Origin: DAOUBF01 sp034432795
GTDB taxonomy: Bacteria; Chloroflexota; Anaerolineae; DSLN01
Reading direction: 5' to 3'
Assembly: GCA_034432795.1 (NCBI GenBank)
Contig: DAOUBF010000012.1
Location: 1 to 57,628, forward strand
DNA length: 57,628 nucleotides
Under the pieces are notes generated by a model that saw nothing but the letters and a program-made list of their open reading frames with translations, did no database searches and was not told the origin of the DNA. Below, in pieces: positions 16,179 to 24,752 of this stretch; within the stretch, counting starts at the first letter, position 1, and every line of letters begins with the position of its first letter. A program made the position numbers and the translations under genes.

Positions 16179-16991
16179 ATGCCTGAATTGCCTGAAGTTG
16201 AGACCATTGTCCGTGGCCTGAAGGGGGCACTGATCGGGCGCACGATCACCGGCGTGCGCGTGGATTGGCCGCGCTCGCTCGCCACCCATTCGGTGGATGA
16301 GCTGCGCACTGAGCTTGTGGGACAACGCATTGAGGGCCTCCGCCGCCGCGCCAAGTACCTCATCGTTGACCTCTCCGGCGGTGGCGCGCTCCTGATCCAT
16401 CTGCGGATGACCGGGCAGTTGTCCCTTGTCCCGGCGAACAGGCCCTCCGGCCCCTATGACCGCGTGACCTTTGACCTGGACAACGGACAGCAATTGCGCT
16501 TCTCGGACAGGCGCAAGCTGGGCCGGCTCTATCTCGTGCCGGATGCGGATTGGGTGGTGAGCCGGTTGGGGCCGGAGCCGCTCTCTGAGGCCTTCACGCC
16601 AGCCGTGCTGCGCGAACGCCTAGCGGGGCGTTCACGCCAACTCAAGCCCTTGCTGTTGGACCAGACCTTTATCGCCGGTGTGGGCAACATCTACGCCAAC
16701 GAGGCCCTCTGGCTGGCCGGCCTCAGCCCCTGGCGGCGGTCAGATACGCTTAACGAGGCGGAAGTGGAGCGGCTATATCAGGGCATTACCGAGGCCCTCA
16801 GGCGCGGCCTGGCGCACGGCGGGACGACGATTGACGCTTACCGCCAGGCGGATGGCAGCACAGGCAGCTATCAAGAGGCGTTCCTCGTGCATGGCCGTGC
16901 CGACCAGCCCTGCCCCCGTTGCGGCACGCCCATCCGCCGCGCCGTGATCGGTCAACGCAGCGCGTACTACTGCCCGAACTGCCAGACGTGA
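16179..16991 (+). CDS. mutM: Formamidopyrimidine-DNA glycosylase (Fpg/MutM)
   Basis: The 270-residue length is that of the family. It starts MPELPEVETIVRGL, so the catalytic N-terminal Pro and Glu are present. It has the helix-two-turn-helix region with FIAGVGNIYANEALW and ends in a four-Cys zinc finger (CPRCGTP...YYCPNCQ). It removes 8-oxoguanine and other oxidised bases and cuts the strand by beta/delta elimination. Its last 25 bases overlap the end of the convergent MBL-fold gene. Confidence 0.97.
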   Translation: MPELPEVETIVRGLKGALIGRTITGVRVDWPRSLATHSVDELRTELVGQRIEGLRRRAKYLIVDLSGGGALLIHLRMTGQLSLVPANRPSGPYDRVTFDLDNGQQLRFSDRRKLGRLYLVPDADWVVSRLGPEPLSEAFTPAVLRERLAGRSRQLKPLLLDQTFIAGVGNIYANEALWLAGLSPWRRSDTLNEAEVERLYQGITEALRRGLAHGGTTIDAYRQADGSTGSYQEAFLVHGRADQPCPRCGTPIRRAVIGQRSAYYCPNCQT

Positions 16992-17803
16992 AGCTTCCCC
17001 TCCCGCTCCACCAATCGCCCCATCGGCACGTGCACGTCGTGCTCAAAGATGAGCAGGGCATTGTGCTCCAGTGCCCAGCGTTGCCAGGAGCGCTTGGTTT
17101 CCAGGTTCTCCAGCGGCTCCACATCGTAGGCCGTGAGCCAGGCCAGCCGCTCAAAGTGCACGGCGAACGAGGCCATGTCCGCCACATAGAGCACGGGATC
17201 GCCACCTGTTTCCAGGATAACGGACTGGTGGGCGCGGGTGTGGCCACGTGTGATCACCGTGCGCACCTCCGAGGTCACCCGCGTGTCCCCGTTGAGCAGG
17301 CGAAGCTGGCCACCGGCCTCCAGGGGGCGGAAATTGGCTGCGATATAGGTCGCCCGCGTGCGTTCGTTAGGGAAACACGCTTCGGCATATTCCAGCCGTT
17401 GCACCCAATATTCGGCATTGGGGAAGGTGGCCACCGGTTGGCCGTCTTGAAGGCAGGTGTTGCCGCCGCAGTGATCGGCGTGAAGATGCGTGTTGATCAC
17501 GATGTCCACATCGGCGGGGCTTACCCCCAATCGTGCCAGCGCCTGCAACAGCCCTCCTTCAGGCCGCTCCAGGTGCCACTGGGCGCGCTCCTCTGCGATG
17601 AACTTATCGCCCATACCGGTATCCACCAGGATGGTCTTGCCCTGGGAGCGCACTAGCAGGCAATTCAGCGCGAAGGGGACACGGTTGAGCGCGTCGGGCT
17701 GGATCACTTTCTCCCACAGCACTTTGGGCACCAGCCCAAACGCGCCTCCGGCATCCCCCCAGAAGACGCCGTCGCTGACCAGGTGGAATTCAAAGTCGGA
17801 CAT
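16967..17803 (-). CDS. Metallo-beta-lactamase-fold hydrolase
   Basis: The 278-residue protein has the metal motif THLHADHCGG, a preceding LVDTGMGD, a later ITRGHTRAHQSV and ADMASFAVH. This matches the broad MBL hydrolase family that includes quorum-quenching lactonases and related esterases; the substrate is not determinable. It lies downstream of the long BTAD regulator on the same strand, with a perfect hairpin in the 38-nt gap. Its 3' end overlaps mutM by 25 bp. Confidence 0.88.
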   Translation of the reverse strand: MSDFEFHLVSDGVFWGDAGGAFGLVPKVLWEKVIQPDALNRVPFALNCLLVRSQGKTILVDTGMGDKFIAEERAQWHLERPEGGLLQALARLGVSPADVDIVINTHLHADHCGGNTCLQDGQPVATFPNAEYWVQRLEYAEACFPNERTRATYIAANFRPLEAGGQLRLLNGDTRVTSEVRTVITRGHTRAHQSVILETGGDPVLYVADMASFAVHFERLAWLTAYDVEPLENLETKRSWQRWALEHNALLIFEHDVHVPMGRLVEREGKLHVWQFGQ

Positions 17804-17814
17804 CAGTCTCCTGA

Positions 17815-17842
17815 GAACGCCGGTTTGGAGAAACCGGCGTTC
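17815..17842. repeat. Perfect 12-bp-stem hairpin between two genes
   Basis: GAACGCCGGTTT (17815-17826) pairs exactly with AAACCGGCGTTC (17831-17842) around a GGAG loop. It abuts the regulator stop codon. It lacks a T-run on either strand, so it looks like a mobile or mRNA-stabilising hairpin rather than a terminator. Confidence 0.75.
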
Positions 17843-20800
17843 TACACGGCCGGGTAGCCCCCACTGCTTGTGACCCCTTCGGCGATGTGCCTCGCCCGCA
17901 ATTGGCTCAGGCGACGGGCCTGGGCCTGACAGTCCTGCGCGCGTTGTGCATCCCCCAGGCAGGCAAACGCCCCCGCCAGGGCCAGATACCCCTGGCGCAC
18001 CTCATCTTCCTCTTCGCTGTAGGGAGGGTCCGTCTGCCAGGCCGCCCATACGGCCTGGGCCACCTGCCGGGCCTCCTCCGATGGCGGGGGATTGAGCCAC
18101 GCCAGCGCTTCCGCCAGCCGCGCCTGGCTGGCCTGGGCCAGGGCCGTCAGGCCGAGCGCAGCGCGCACCTGGGCAGCCTCGCGCCAGCAGCAGGCAGCGG
18201 CGGTGGGGTTGCCCTCCTCCCAGGCCAGTTGGCCCAGATGGTGCAGGCTGGAGGCCGCCAGGCGCCGGTCGCCGGTGTGCCAGGCCAGGTGATGCACTTC
18301 CTCCAGCGTGCGCCGGGCGGCAGCATAATCGCCCTGCTGGCGCATCAGGTTGCCCAGGTAGTCCATCGCCCAGGTCTCCAGGCGACGCAGGCCCAGTTGC
18401 CGGGCCTGCTCCCTGGCCCTCTCCCAGCACTGGCCTGCTCGCGCCTGGTCACCCATATGCCAGGCCAGCAGCCCCTGCCCAATGAGCAGCCAGACCCATC
18501 CCTCCTGGTCGCCGACGGCCTCATACAGGGACGACGCCTGGCGCTGGTAGGCCAACGCCACCGCATAATCGCCCTGAAAGAGCGCCACAAATGCCAGGCC
18601 GTTTATGTGGGTGGCCTCGCCCCGGCGATAGCCAATCGCCCGGCACAGCACCAACCCCTCTTCGTAGTACGTCTGGGCCAGCGTGGTTCGGCCCATGAAC
18701 AGATAGAGCGCGCCCAGACTGCGCAGGCTCTCCGCCTGGCCAGTGCGGTCGGCCAGGGCCTGGCAGAGTGCCAGAGCCTCCTCATGATATGCCTGCGCCG
18801 TCGCGTACTCGCCGATCTGGCGCAACAGATTACCCAGATGGTTGAGCGTGAGTGCCTTGCCGTGACGGTCATCTATCTCCTGCCACAGGGTCAGGGCCTG
18901 CTCATAGGTGTCACGAGCGGCGCGGTAATCCCCCTGGCGGTAAGCGGCCAGCCCCAGGTCGTGCAGGCTCTGGGCCTCACCGCGACGGTCGCCCACGCGC
19001 TGGAAGAACATCAGGGCGTTCTGGGCAGCGCGGGCCGAGGCCGCATGGTCGCTGATCTCCTCATAGAAGTCCGCCCATCGGGCGTACACCTGGGCCTGCC
19101 GGTGCGGGTCGTCCAATGCCCGGGCCAGCGCCTGCAACGCTTCCAGGTCGGCACGTTGCTCTTCGCGCCGGCCCAAAAGCTCCCATACCCCAACGCGAGC
19201 CATCAGCAGGTCAAAGCGTAGGGGCCGAGAAGGGGCGTCGTCCTCACGCGCTTCCAGGAGTGTCAAGGCCCGGCCATAATAGTCCAGGGCCTCGGCATTG
19301 GCGTAGCGCGTCGCCGCCTGATCGCCGGCACACTTCAAATAGGTGAGGGCGCGCTCGCGGGTGCCGCCCCGCTCAAAGTGATAGGCCAGTTCGCCCGCCG
19401 CCGTCTCGCCATAGCGGGCGAGCATAGCTTCGCCCACCCAGCGATGGAGCGCCTCGCGCCAGGCGCGAGGCAGGCCGGCATAGACGGTCTCCTGCACCAG
19501 GTGGTGGCTGAAGGCATGGTCGCGGCGCTGGGGGCCGTTCTGCTCGTGCACCAGCCCGCGTTCCAGCAACTCCTCCAGCGCCCGCAGCACCCGCTCCTCT
19601 TTCCAGTCCAGCGCCGTCCGCACCACCGCCAGGTCAAACTCGCGCCCGGCCACAGCAGCACAACTCAGCAAGACACGCGCGTTCTCGCTCAAGCGATCCA
19701 GGCGCGCAGAAATCGCCTCGCGGACGCTATCGGGCAGGGAGAGGGCGGGCTTTTCGCCCGCCTGGATCGCCTCAATCCAGGGGCCGGCCCAACGCCCACC
19801 CCGCTGGACCAGTTGACCGGTCTCCTCCAGATGCCGGATCAACTCCAAGAGAAAGAAGGGATTGCCTTCGCTCTCGGCATACAGGGTGCGCGCCGGCCCA
19901 ACAGCGGCCTCGCCCAGGCCGGAAAGCGCCTCCACCAGCGCCTGGACAGTATCGCCGGCGAACGGTTGCAGCAGGAGGGGGGCATTCCCACCCTCCCGCC
20001 GCAAGGCGCGGATCAGGTCGCGCAGGGGATGGCCCAGCCCCACCTCCTCCTGCCGATAGCTGCCCACCACCAGGATGGGGGCGGCATGGATATGGCGAGC
20101 CAGAACGTGCAGCCAGGTGAGTGTGGACTCCGTCGCCCAGTGCAGGTCCTCCAGCAGGACCAATAGGGGCTGCTGATAGGACAGGCCCAACAGGCAGCGG
20201 CACAAGCCTTCGGCCAGTTGAGATTGCTCCTGTTCCGAGCGTGGCGGGGCCAGTTCGGGCAGGTCGGGGCGGCGCTGGCGCAACTCCGGGATCAAGTGCG
20301 CGGCAGCGGCCAGCCACAGCGGCGGCAAGTGGCTCAGCGCCAGTTGCGGCAAAAGGGCCTGGAAAATTTCCACAGCAGGCTGATAGGGCAGGGCACGCTC
20401 AAAGGCGTAGCAATGTCCCCAAAGCACAGGCGCTCCACTGCGGCGGACATGGGCCGCCAGCTCGTGCAACAGGCGGGTCTTGCCCACCCCGGCCTCGCCG
20501 CCGACCAAGATGAGATTGCCGGAGCGCAACACCGCCTGGCGCCAGGCCCCCAGCAGACGTTGCATCTCGGCCTCGCGCCCGACGAAGGGGACAGCCGTCC
20601 GCCTTCCATCGTCCGTTGTCCGTTGTCCCTCAGGGGCGATGCCCCTGCCTGTATTCAGGGTAGGCGGGAGCAAAGGGCGTTCCAGACCGATCAGATGATG
20701 TGGGGCAAACCACGACTCCGCCAGCGGCTCCGTGCGCAGGATGAGATCACGCAGCGCCACCGTATCCGGCATCGGCTCCACCCCCAACTCCTCGCGCAAC

Positions 20801-21441
20801 AGACGCCGACAGGTTTCAAACTGGCGCAGGGCCGCCGGGCGGTTGCCGCTGGCATAATACAGGGCGATGAGCAGGCGATGGGCCTCCTCGTTGAGCGGAT
20901 CATGCAGAACCAGCCGCTGCGCCCACTGAATCGTCGCCGGCCAATCCCCGCGCGCCTGGCTGAACATCACCAGCCGGGCGAGCGCGCGCACATAAGAGCG
21001 GCGCAGGCGTTCGCGTTCCAACACCAGCCAGCTCTCGCTCAAATCGGGCAGGAGATCGGCGGAGACCAGCTCTACGGCGGCTTTCAACTCCGCCTCCCCC
21101 TGCGTCAGGCCATCCTCAAACGCCCAGACATCCACCCACAACTCCGCCTGAGCATTCAAGCGGACCTCTTCCGTTTGCGCGATGAACCAGCCGCCATCAG
21201 GAGCTGGCGGCAACCAACGGCGCAACAGGTACAGGTGCCGCCGCAGGTGGGCACGGGCTTCATCTTCAGGGTTATCCGGCCAAAAGCTGAACGCGAGTTG
21301 ATCGCGCATGGCCGGGCGGTGGCGGTGCAAGAGCAGAAGGTAGGCCCACAGTGCCTGCAGGCGAGGCCGGCGCAAGGCAGGCAAAGGCTGGCCTTGCCAG
21401 GTGACCTGAAGCGGGCCAAACAGGTAGACGCGCAGAGTCAT
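17842..21441 (-). CDS. SARP/LAL-type regulator: BTAD + AAA ATPase + TPR array
   Basis: The start at 21441 (MTLRVYLFGPLQV) is the typical opening of the OmpR-like winged helix. A longer frame to 21594 runs through a hairpin repeat and past the promoter. The 1199-residue protein has a winged helix (1-95), a BTAD domain (about 100-245), an ATPase with Walker A GGEAGVGKTRLL (about 310) and Walker B LLVLLEDLHWA, then at least ten TPR-like repeats (about 700-1180). Such regulators bind direct repeats and are gated by ATP and a ligand or partner bound to the TPRs. No biosynthetic cluster is next to it. The linker at about residues 270-284 (QRTTDDGRR) is from the heptamer repeat. Confidence 0.9.
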   Translation of the reverse strand: MTLRVYLFGPLQVTWQGQPLPALRRPRLQALWAYLLLLHRHRPAMRDQLAFSFWPDNPEDEARAHLRRHLYLLRRWLPPAPDGGWFIAQTEEVRLNAQAELWVDVWAFEDGLTQGEAELKAAVELVSADLLPDLSESWLVLERERLRRSYVRALARLVMFSQARGDWPATIQWAQRLVLHDPLNEEAHRLLIALYYASGNRPAALRQFETCRRLLREELGVEPMPDTVALRDLILRTEPLAESWFAPHHLIGLERPLLPPTLNTGRGIAPEGQRTTDDGRRTAVPFVGREAEMQRLLGAWRQAVLRSGNLILVGGEAGVGKTRLLHELAAHVRRSGAPVLWGHCYAFERALPYQPAVEIFQALLPQLALSHLPPLWLAAAAHLIPELRQRRPDLPELAPPRSEQEQSQLAEGLCRCLLGLSYQQPLLVLLEDLHWATESTLTWLHVLARHIHAAPILVVGSYRQEEVGLGHPLRDLIRALRREGGNAPLLLQPFAGDTVQALVEALSGLGEAAVGPARTLYAESEGNPFFLLELIRHLEETGQLVQRGGRWAGPWIEAIQAGEKPALSLPDSVREAISARLDRLSENARVLLSCAAVAGREFDLAVVRTALDWKEERVLRALEELLERGLVHEQNGPQRRDHAFSHHLVQETVYAGLPRAWREALHRWVGEAMLARYGETAAGELAYHFERGGTRERALTYLKCAGDQAATRYANAEALDYYGRALTLLEAREDDAPSRPLRFDLLMARVGVWELLGRREEQRADLEALQALARALDDPHRQAQVYARWADFYEEISDHAASARAAQNALMFFQRVGDRRGEAQSLHDLGLAAYRQGDYRAARDTYEQALTLWQEIDDRHGKALTLNHLGNLLRQIGEYATAQAYHEEALALCQALADRTGQAESLRSLGALYLFMGRTTLAQTYYEEGLVLCRAIGYRRGEATHINGLAFVALFQGDYAVALAYQRQASSLYEAVGDQEGWVWLLIGQGLLAWHMGDQARAGQCWERAREQARQLGLRRLETWAMDYLGNLMRQQGDYAAARRTLEEVHHLAWHTGDRRLAASSLHHLGQLAWEEGNPTAAACCWREAAQVRAALGLTALAQASQARLAEALAWLNPPPSEEARQVAQAVWAAWQTDPPYSEEEDEVRQGYLALAGAFACLGDAQRAQDCQAQARRLSQLRARHIAEGVTSSGGYPAV
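20588..20632. repeat. Heptamer repeat in the regulator's BTAD-ATPase linker
   Basis: CCGTCCGCCTTCCATCGTCC and following GTCCGTT units form a degenerate array of the CCTCCGT family. It is translated as the linker between the BTAD and ATPase domains. Confidence 0.7.
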
Positions 21442-21549
21442 GAAACTTACCCTGATCGGCTCCCTCCACCTCCTCCCTGCCCCCCTCAGGAAAGAGGCGT
21501 GTACTCCTGGCCGATCCTCACCATGGCCGCTGCTTGGGTTGGGCCAAGC

Positions 21550-21578
21550 AGTAGGGCGGGTTTCCATACCCGCCGTAG
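21550..21578. repeat. GTAGGGCGGGTTTCC hairpin element
   Basis: Arms GGCGGGT and ACCCGCC flank TTCCAT. It lies in the untranslated leader of the BTAD regulator. Confidence 0.8.
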
Positions 21579-21582
21579 GCTC

Positions 21583-21588
21583 AGTATA
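21583..21588 (-). promoter_or_regulatory. Probable -10 box of the BTAD regulator
   Basis: TATACT on the minus strand, with TTCGCA 18 nt upstream as a weak -35. The leader would be about 135 nt and contain the hairpin at 21550-21578. Confidence 0.45.
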
Positions 21589-21637
21589 ACACAAACATTA
21601 CAAAAATGCGAATAATCCGTTAAAGAGGCCCTTACAA

Positions 21638-22189
21638 TCAGAACTGATCCTGATACAGTTCTGGTTTCAGCACGCCGATAAAGGGCAGGTTGCGGTACTT
21701 CTCGCCGAAGTCCAGCCCGTAGCCGACGACGAACTTATTGGGGATCTCAAAGCCGACATATTGGACGGGCACGTCCACCTGGCGTCGCGCCGGTTTGCTC
21801 AGCAACGTGCAGATGCGCAGGCTGGCGGGGGCGCGTGCGCTCAACATGCGCACCATATAATCCAGCGTATGACCGCTGTCAATAATATCCTCAACGATGA
21901 GCACATGTCGCCCCTCAATAGGCCGGTCCAGGTCCATCAGGATGCGCACGATGCCGGTGGTCTGTGTGGCTGTACCATAGCTGGAGGTGGCCATGAAATC
22001 CACCTCATGGGGGAAGGTCAGATGGCGCGTCAGGTCGGCCAGGAACACGAACGCGCCCTTGAGGACACACACCAGCAGCGGGTTATCCACATCGCGGTAA
22101 TCGGCGTTGATCTGCGCCCCCAGTTCGGCAATGCGCGCCTGGATCGTCTGGGCATCTATCAGGATTTCAGCGATGTCCTCTTCCAGCAT
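21638..22189 (-). CDS. hpt: Hypoxanthine phosphoribosyltransferase
   Basis: The ATG at 22189 (MLEEDIAEILID) has AGAGAGGA at the right distance. A longer frame to 22255 is made of repeat sequence and is rejected. The 183-residue protein has VCVLKGAFVFLADLTR, the PRPP motif VLIVEDIIDSGHTL and the C-terminal GYGLDFGEKYRNLP, all as in HPRT. It converts hypoxanthine or guanine plus PRPP to IMP or GMP in purine salvage. It lies downstream of tdk on the same strand, giving a small nucleotide-salvage unit. Confidence 0.95.
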   Translation of the reverse strand: MLEEDIAEILIDAQTIQARIAELGAQINADYRDVDNPLLVCVLKGAFVFLADLTRHLTFPHEVDFMATSSYGTATQTTGIVRILMDLDRPIEGRHVLIVEDIIDSGHTLDYMVRMLSARAPASLRICTLLSKPARRQVDVPVQYVGFEIPNKFVVGYGLDFGEKYRNLPFIGVLKPELYQDQF

Positions 22190-22202
22190 CCATATTCCTC
22201 TC

Positions 22203-22255
22203 TTTGACGACGGAGGGCTGAGGGTCTCTGTCATCCGTCTTCTGTCCTCCGTCAA
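22203..22255. repeat. Heptamer repeat with inverted arms between tdk and hpt
   Basis: TTTGACGACGGAGG (22203-22216) and the inverted CCTCCGTCAAA (near 22243-22253) flank further GTCTTCTGTCC units. The element begins at the tdk stop and ends just upstream of the hpt ribosome site. Confidence 0.8.
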
Positions 22256-22875
22256 ATTCCAAAGCCGGGCAGCGGATAGATCTTCTCCACCGTCGTCTTA
22301 GGCCGGTTGGGCACAACGTGATGCTGGCGGCAGCGCGCCTCGTACACCTCGGCGGCACCGACCAGGATCACCGGGTCGTCATAGGCGGCGGGCCGGCCAT
22401 TGATCAGGCGTTGGGTGCGGCTGGCCGGGGCGCCACAGACGACGCAAATGGCCTGGAGCTTGTCCACGTGCTCGGCCCGTGCCAGGAGTTGCGGCATCGG
22501 CCCAAAGGGTTCCCCCCGAAAATCCAGGTCCAGCCCGGCCACGATCACCCGCAGCCCCCGGTCGGCCAGCGCCTCGCATACGGCCACAATTCCGGGGTCA
22601 AAGAACTGCACTTCATCAATCGCCACTACATCTGTGTTAGCCTCAAGCTGCTCCAGGATGTCATGGGAGTGTGCCACCGGCGTGGCCTCCCAATGCATCC
22701 CGTTGTGGGAATGCACGCGCTTGGCACTGTAGCGGATGTCTATGTGGGGCTTGAACACCTGCACCTTTTGCCGGGCGATCTGCGCCCGGCGCACGCGCCG
22801 AATCAACTCCTCGGTCTTGCCGCTGAACATGGAGCCACAGATGACTTCAATGGAGCCACTCATAGATGGGGTCAC
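22252..22875 (-). CDS. tdk: Thymidine kinase (TK1-like)
   Basis: The 207-residue protein has the P-loop GSMFSGKTEELIRR, DEVQFFD (the catalytic and base-binding region) and a lasso with zinc ligands (CVVCGAPASRTQR and later EARCRQHH). It phosphorylates thymidine with ATP for salvage. The GTG at 22875 is kept as start because GGGAGG lies 4 nt before it; ATG 22863 is an alternative that would remove four residues. It is followed by hpt on the same strand. Confidence 0.95.
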   Translation of the reverse strand: MTPSMSGSIEVICGSMFSGKTEELIRRVRRAQIARQKVQVFKPHIDIRYSAKRVHSHNGMHWEATPVAHSHDILEQLEANTDVVAIDEVQFFDPGIVAVCEALADRGLRVIVAGLDLDFRGEPFGPMPQLLARAEHVDKLQAICVVCGAPASRTQRLINGRPAAYDDPVILVGAAEVYEARCRQHHVVPNRPKTTVEKIYPLPGFGI

Positions 22876-22879
22876 GCTA

Positions 22880-22984
22880 CCTCCCTGATTTCACCGCAGA
22901 GAGCGCAAAGCCGTAGGGCGGGTTTCCATACCCGCCGTAGTGCTCTCATTTCTGCTCTGCGCTCTCTGCGGTCCCTGCGGTAAA
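22880..22984. repeat. Nested repeat: GTAGGGCGGG hairpin inside a CGCAGAGAGCGCA inverted repeat
   Basis: ACCGCAGAGAGCGCA (about 22889-22903) and TGCGCTCTCTGCGGT (about 22957-22971) are inverted copies. Between them sits a complete GTAGGGCGGGTTTCC hairpin (22912-22940). One small element appears to have landed in another. Confidence 0.75.
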
Positions 22985-22985
22985 A

Positions 22986-23501
22986 CTAAATCGGCCTGAA
23001 ATAGAGAATGTCTGTGATCGCGCCCTCACGTTCGTGAGGCGGTTTCCACACCGCCTGGACACGCATCCCGGTGTGCACGGCCTGCGGGTCCACCTCGCCC
23101 AGCAGATGGAGAATGCCGCAAGGCGGGTGGGTGCCGTCCAGGTCAATCACCGCCGGGATCTCCGGCCGCTCCAACCGCCGCACGTCCCAGGAGACGTGCG
23201 CCAGCGAAAATGTATTCACCGTGCCGGTGTCCTGCACCGGCACCCATTCGTCCATCGGCCTGAAGCACAATTCGCAGAAGACGCGCGGCGGGACAACGGT
23301 ACGGCGGCAGTTCCGGCAATGGACGCCTAGAATGCGCCCGTTCTTGAGTTCGGCCAGGTAGCGGCCAATGGCCACGCCGGTGTCCCAGGCGTACTCGGCG
23401 CGCGGGTCCCAGGCGACGGTCAGGACGCGCCCTTCACGGATGTCGTTCAGTTCAATGGGCGTGCCGCGCACGGTTGTTGGCGCTGTTGGTTGATCAGTCA
23501 T
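22986..23501 (-). CDS. Zn-ribbon/OB-fold protein (DUF35), thiolase partner
   Basis: The 171-residue protein has a rubredoxin-like zinc ribbon (CRNCRR...FCELC, about residues 62-80), then an OB fold ending in ITDILYFRP. DUF35 proteins bind thiolase-fold enzymes and channel the acyl-CoA between active sites, as in archaeal HMG-CoA synthesis, benzoylsuccinyl-CoA cleavage and actinobacterial steroid side-chain removal. Here it follows a thiolase-like gene by 36 nt on the same strand, so the two proteins very likely form a complex. Confidence 0.9.
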   Translation of the reverse strand: MTDQPTAPTTVRGTPIELNDIREGRVLTVAWDPRAEYAWDTGVAIGRYLAELKNGRILGVHCRNCRRTVVPPRVFCELCFRPMDEWVPVQDTGTVNTFSLAHVSWDVRRLERPEIPAVIDLDGTHPPCGILHLLGEVDPQAVHTGMRVQAVWKPPHEREGAITDILYFRPI

Positions 23502-23537
23502 CAGCCCTCCATAGACGGCAGAGATGAGAGATGATCC

Positions 23538-24704
23538 TCAAATGCCCACAATCACCACTGTGCCCACCTGCATCAGGTCGCCCCAGGCCTGGGCCAGGCC
23601 GCGCCGGGGCTGGCCGGGCACCTGGCGCGCGCCCGCCTCGCCGCGCAACTGCCAGAACAGTTCGGCGACCTTCATCAGGCCCGCCGCAGCGATGGGGTTG
23701 CCCACACCCAACAGCCCACCTGAGGGGCACACCGGCAGGTCGCCGTCGCGCTGGGTCACACCGTCGGCGGTCAGGCGCGGCGCTTCGCCCGGACGGCAGA
23801 ACATCAGCCCCTCCAGGTGATGCAGTTCCTTATAGTCAAAGGGATCATAAGGTTCAACGATGTGGATCTGCTTACGCGGCTCGGTGATACCGGCCATGCG
23901 ATAGGCCATGCGGGCGGCGTCCTCCACATAGCGCGGGTAGTACAGGTCACGGTTGGTCCAGTAGGCGGTGTCCAGCGCCCAGCCGACGCCCTCAATCCAC
24001 ACCGGCTTGTTCGTGATGCGCTTGGCGACATGCTCGGCGGCCAGGACGACAGCGACGGCGCCATCCGAAGTAGGACTGACGTCCAGGCGCTGCACCGGCC
24101 AGGCCATAACCTCGGAGTTAAGCACGTCCTCCACCGTGATGTTCGGGTCGCCGAGTTGGGCGGCGGGGTGCAGCGCGGCGTTGCGCTTATTCTTGACCGC
24201 GACCAGGGCAATGTCGCGCTTATCCAGCCCGTGCACGGCCATGTAGCGCTGCATCTCCAGCGCGAAAATCCACAGGAGATTGGGCTTGAGCGGGCGCTCG
24301 GTGAAGTTGTCGTAGATGGTGAGGAAGGCGGCCTGTGGGTGGGGCTGGCAGGTGGACATCTTCTCTTCGCACACCACAAGCACGATGTCAAACAGGCCGG
24401 AGGCCACATGATACCAGCCCTGGATGGTGGCGAAGACGCCGGTGCCGCCGCCGACGTAGGAGCGCATATAGGGCTTGCCCCAGGCGCCTGCGCCGTCGGA
24501 GAGGTACTCCGATTTCATATGCATCCCATCAAAGGCGTCGGGGGCGCTGCCCAGGCACACAGCATCTACGTCCTCCAGCTTCAGTTCGCACGAATCCAGC
24601 GCGGCCCTGGCAGCCTCCCAGGCCAGTTCGCGGCCCGTCTCCAGCGCCCGCCGCATGAATTTCGTCATGCCCGCGCCCACAATAGCGACACGTCTCATGC
24701 CCAT
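23538..24704 (-). CDS. Thiolase-fold (SCP2-type) protein lacking the nucleophilic Cys
   Basis: The 388-residue protein begins RRVAIVGAGMTKF and has the SCP2-thiolase layout, including HIVEPYDPFDYKELHHLE and SGGLLGVGNPIAAAG. At the usual nucleophile loop (CASG) it reads GGTG, so the acylated Cys is Gly. At the usual GHP motif it reads GNP, so the catalytic His is Asn. It therefore cannot be an ordinary Claisen thiolase. Retro-aldolase activity, as for Ltp2-type proteins with a DUF35 partner, or a scaffold role, is possible (inference). AGGAGG precedes the ATG. Its first 77 bases are duplicated at 25527-25603. Confidence 0.88.
   Translation of the reverse strand: MGMRRVAIVGAGMTKFMRRALETGRELAWEAARAALDSCELKLEDVDAVCLGSAPDAFDGMHMKSEYLSDGAGAWGKPYMRSYVGGGTGVFATIQGWYHVASGLFDIVLVVCEEKMSTCQPHPQAAFLTIYDNFTERPLKPNLLWIFALEMQRYMAVHGLDKRDIALVAVKNKRNAALHPAAQLGDPNITVEDVLNSEVMAWPVQRLDVSPTSDGAVAVVLAAEHVAKRITNKPVWIEGVGWALDTAYWTNRDLYYPRYVEDAARMAYRMAGITEPRKQIHIVEPYDPFDYKELHHLEGLMFCRPGEAPRLTADGVTQRDGDLPVCPSGGLLGVGNPIAAAGLMKVAELFWQLRGEAGARQVPGQPRRGLAQAWGDLMQVGTVVIVGI
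24628..24704. repeat. 77-bp direct repeat, copy 1 (5' end of the thiolase-like gene)
   Basis: Identical to 25527-25603 except for one base (T at 24665, C at 25564). The two copies bracket the DUF433/DUF5615 pair. Confidence 0.9.
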
Positions 24705-24752
24705 GAAGTCCTCCTGATCCTGAAGGGGGTCTGGCTCCCCAAGTTGATCTAT

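Noticed and set aside
17815..17842. Intrinsic terminator of the BTAD regulator
   Set aside because: The stem is perfect but neither strand has a T-run after it, and it resembles the dispersed hairpins.
22189..22255. N-terminal extension of hpt
   Set aside because: The extra codons are repeat-derived, and the ATG at 22189 has its own well-placed ribosome site and the normal HPRT length.
23034..23060. GGCGGTTTCCACACCGCC hairpin in the DUF35 gene as a repeat insertion
   Set aside because: It encodes VWKPPHERE within the expected end of the OB fold, so it appears native coding sequence rather than an inserted element.
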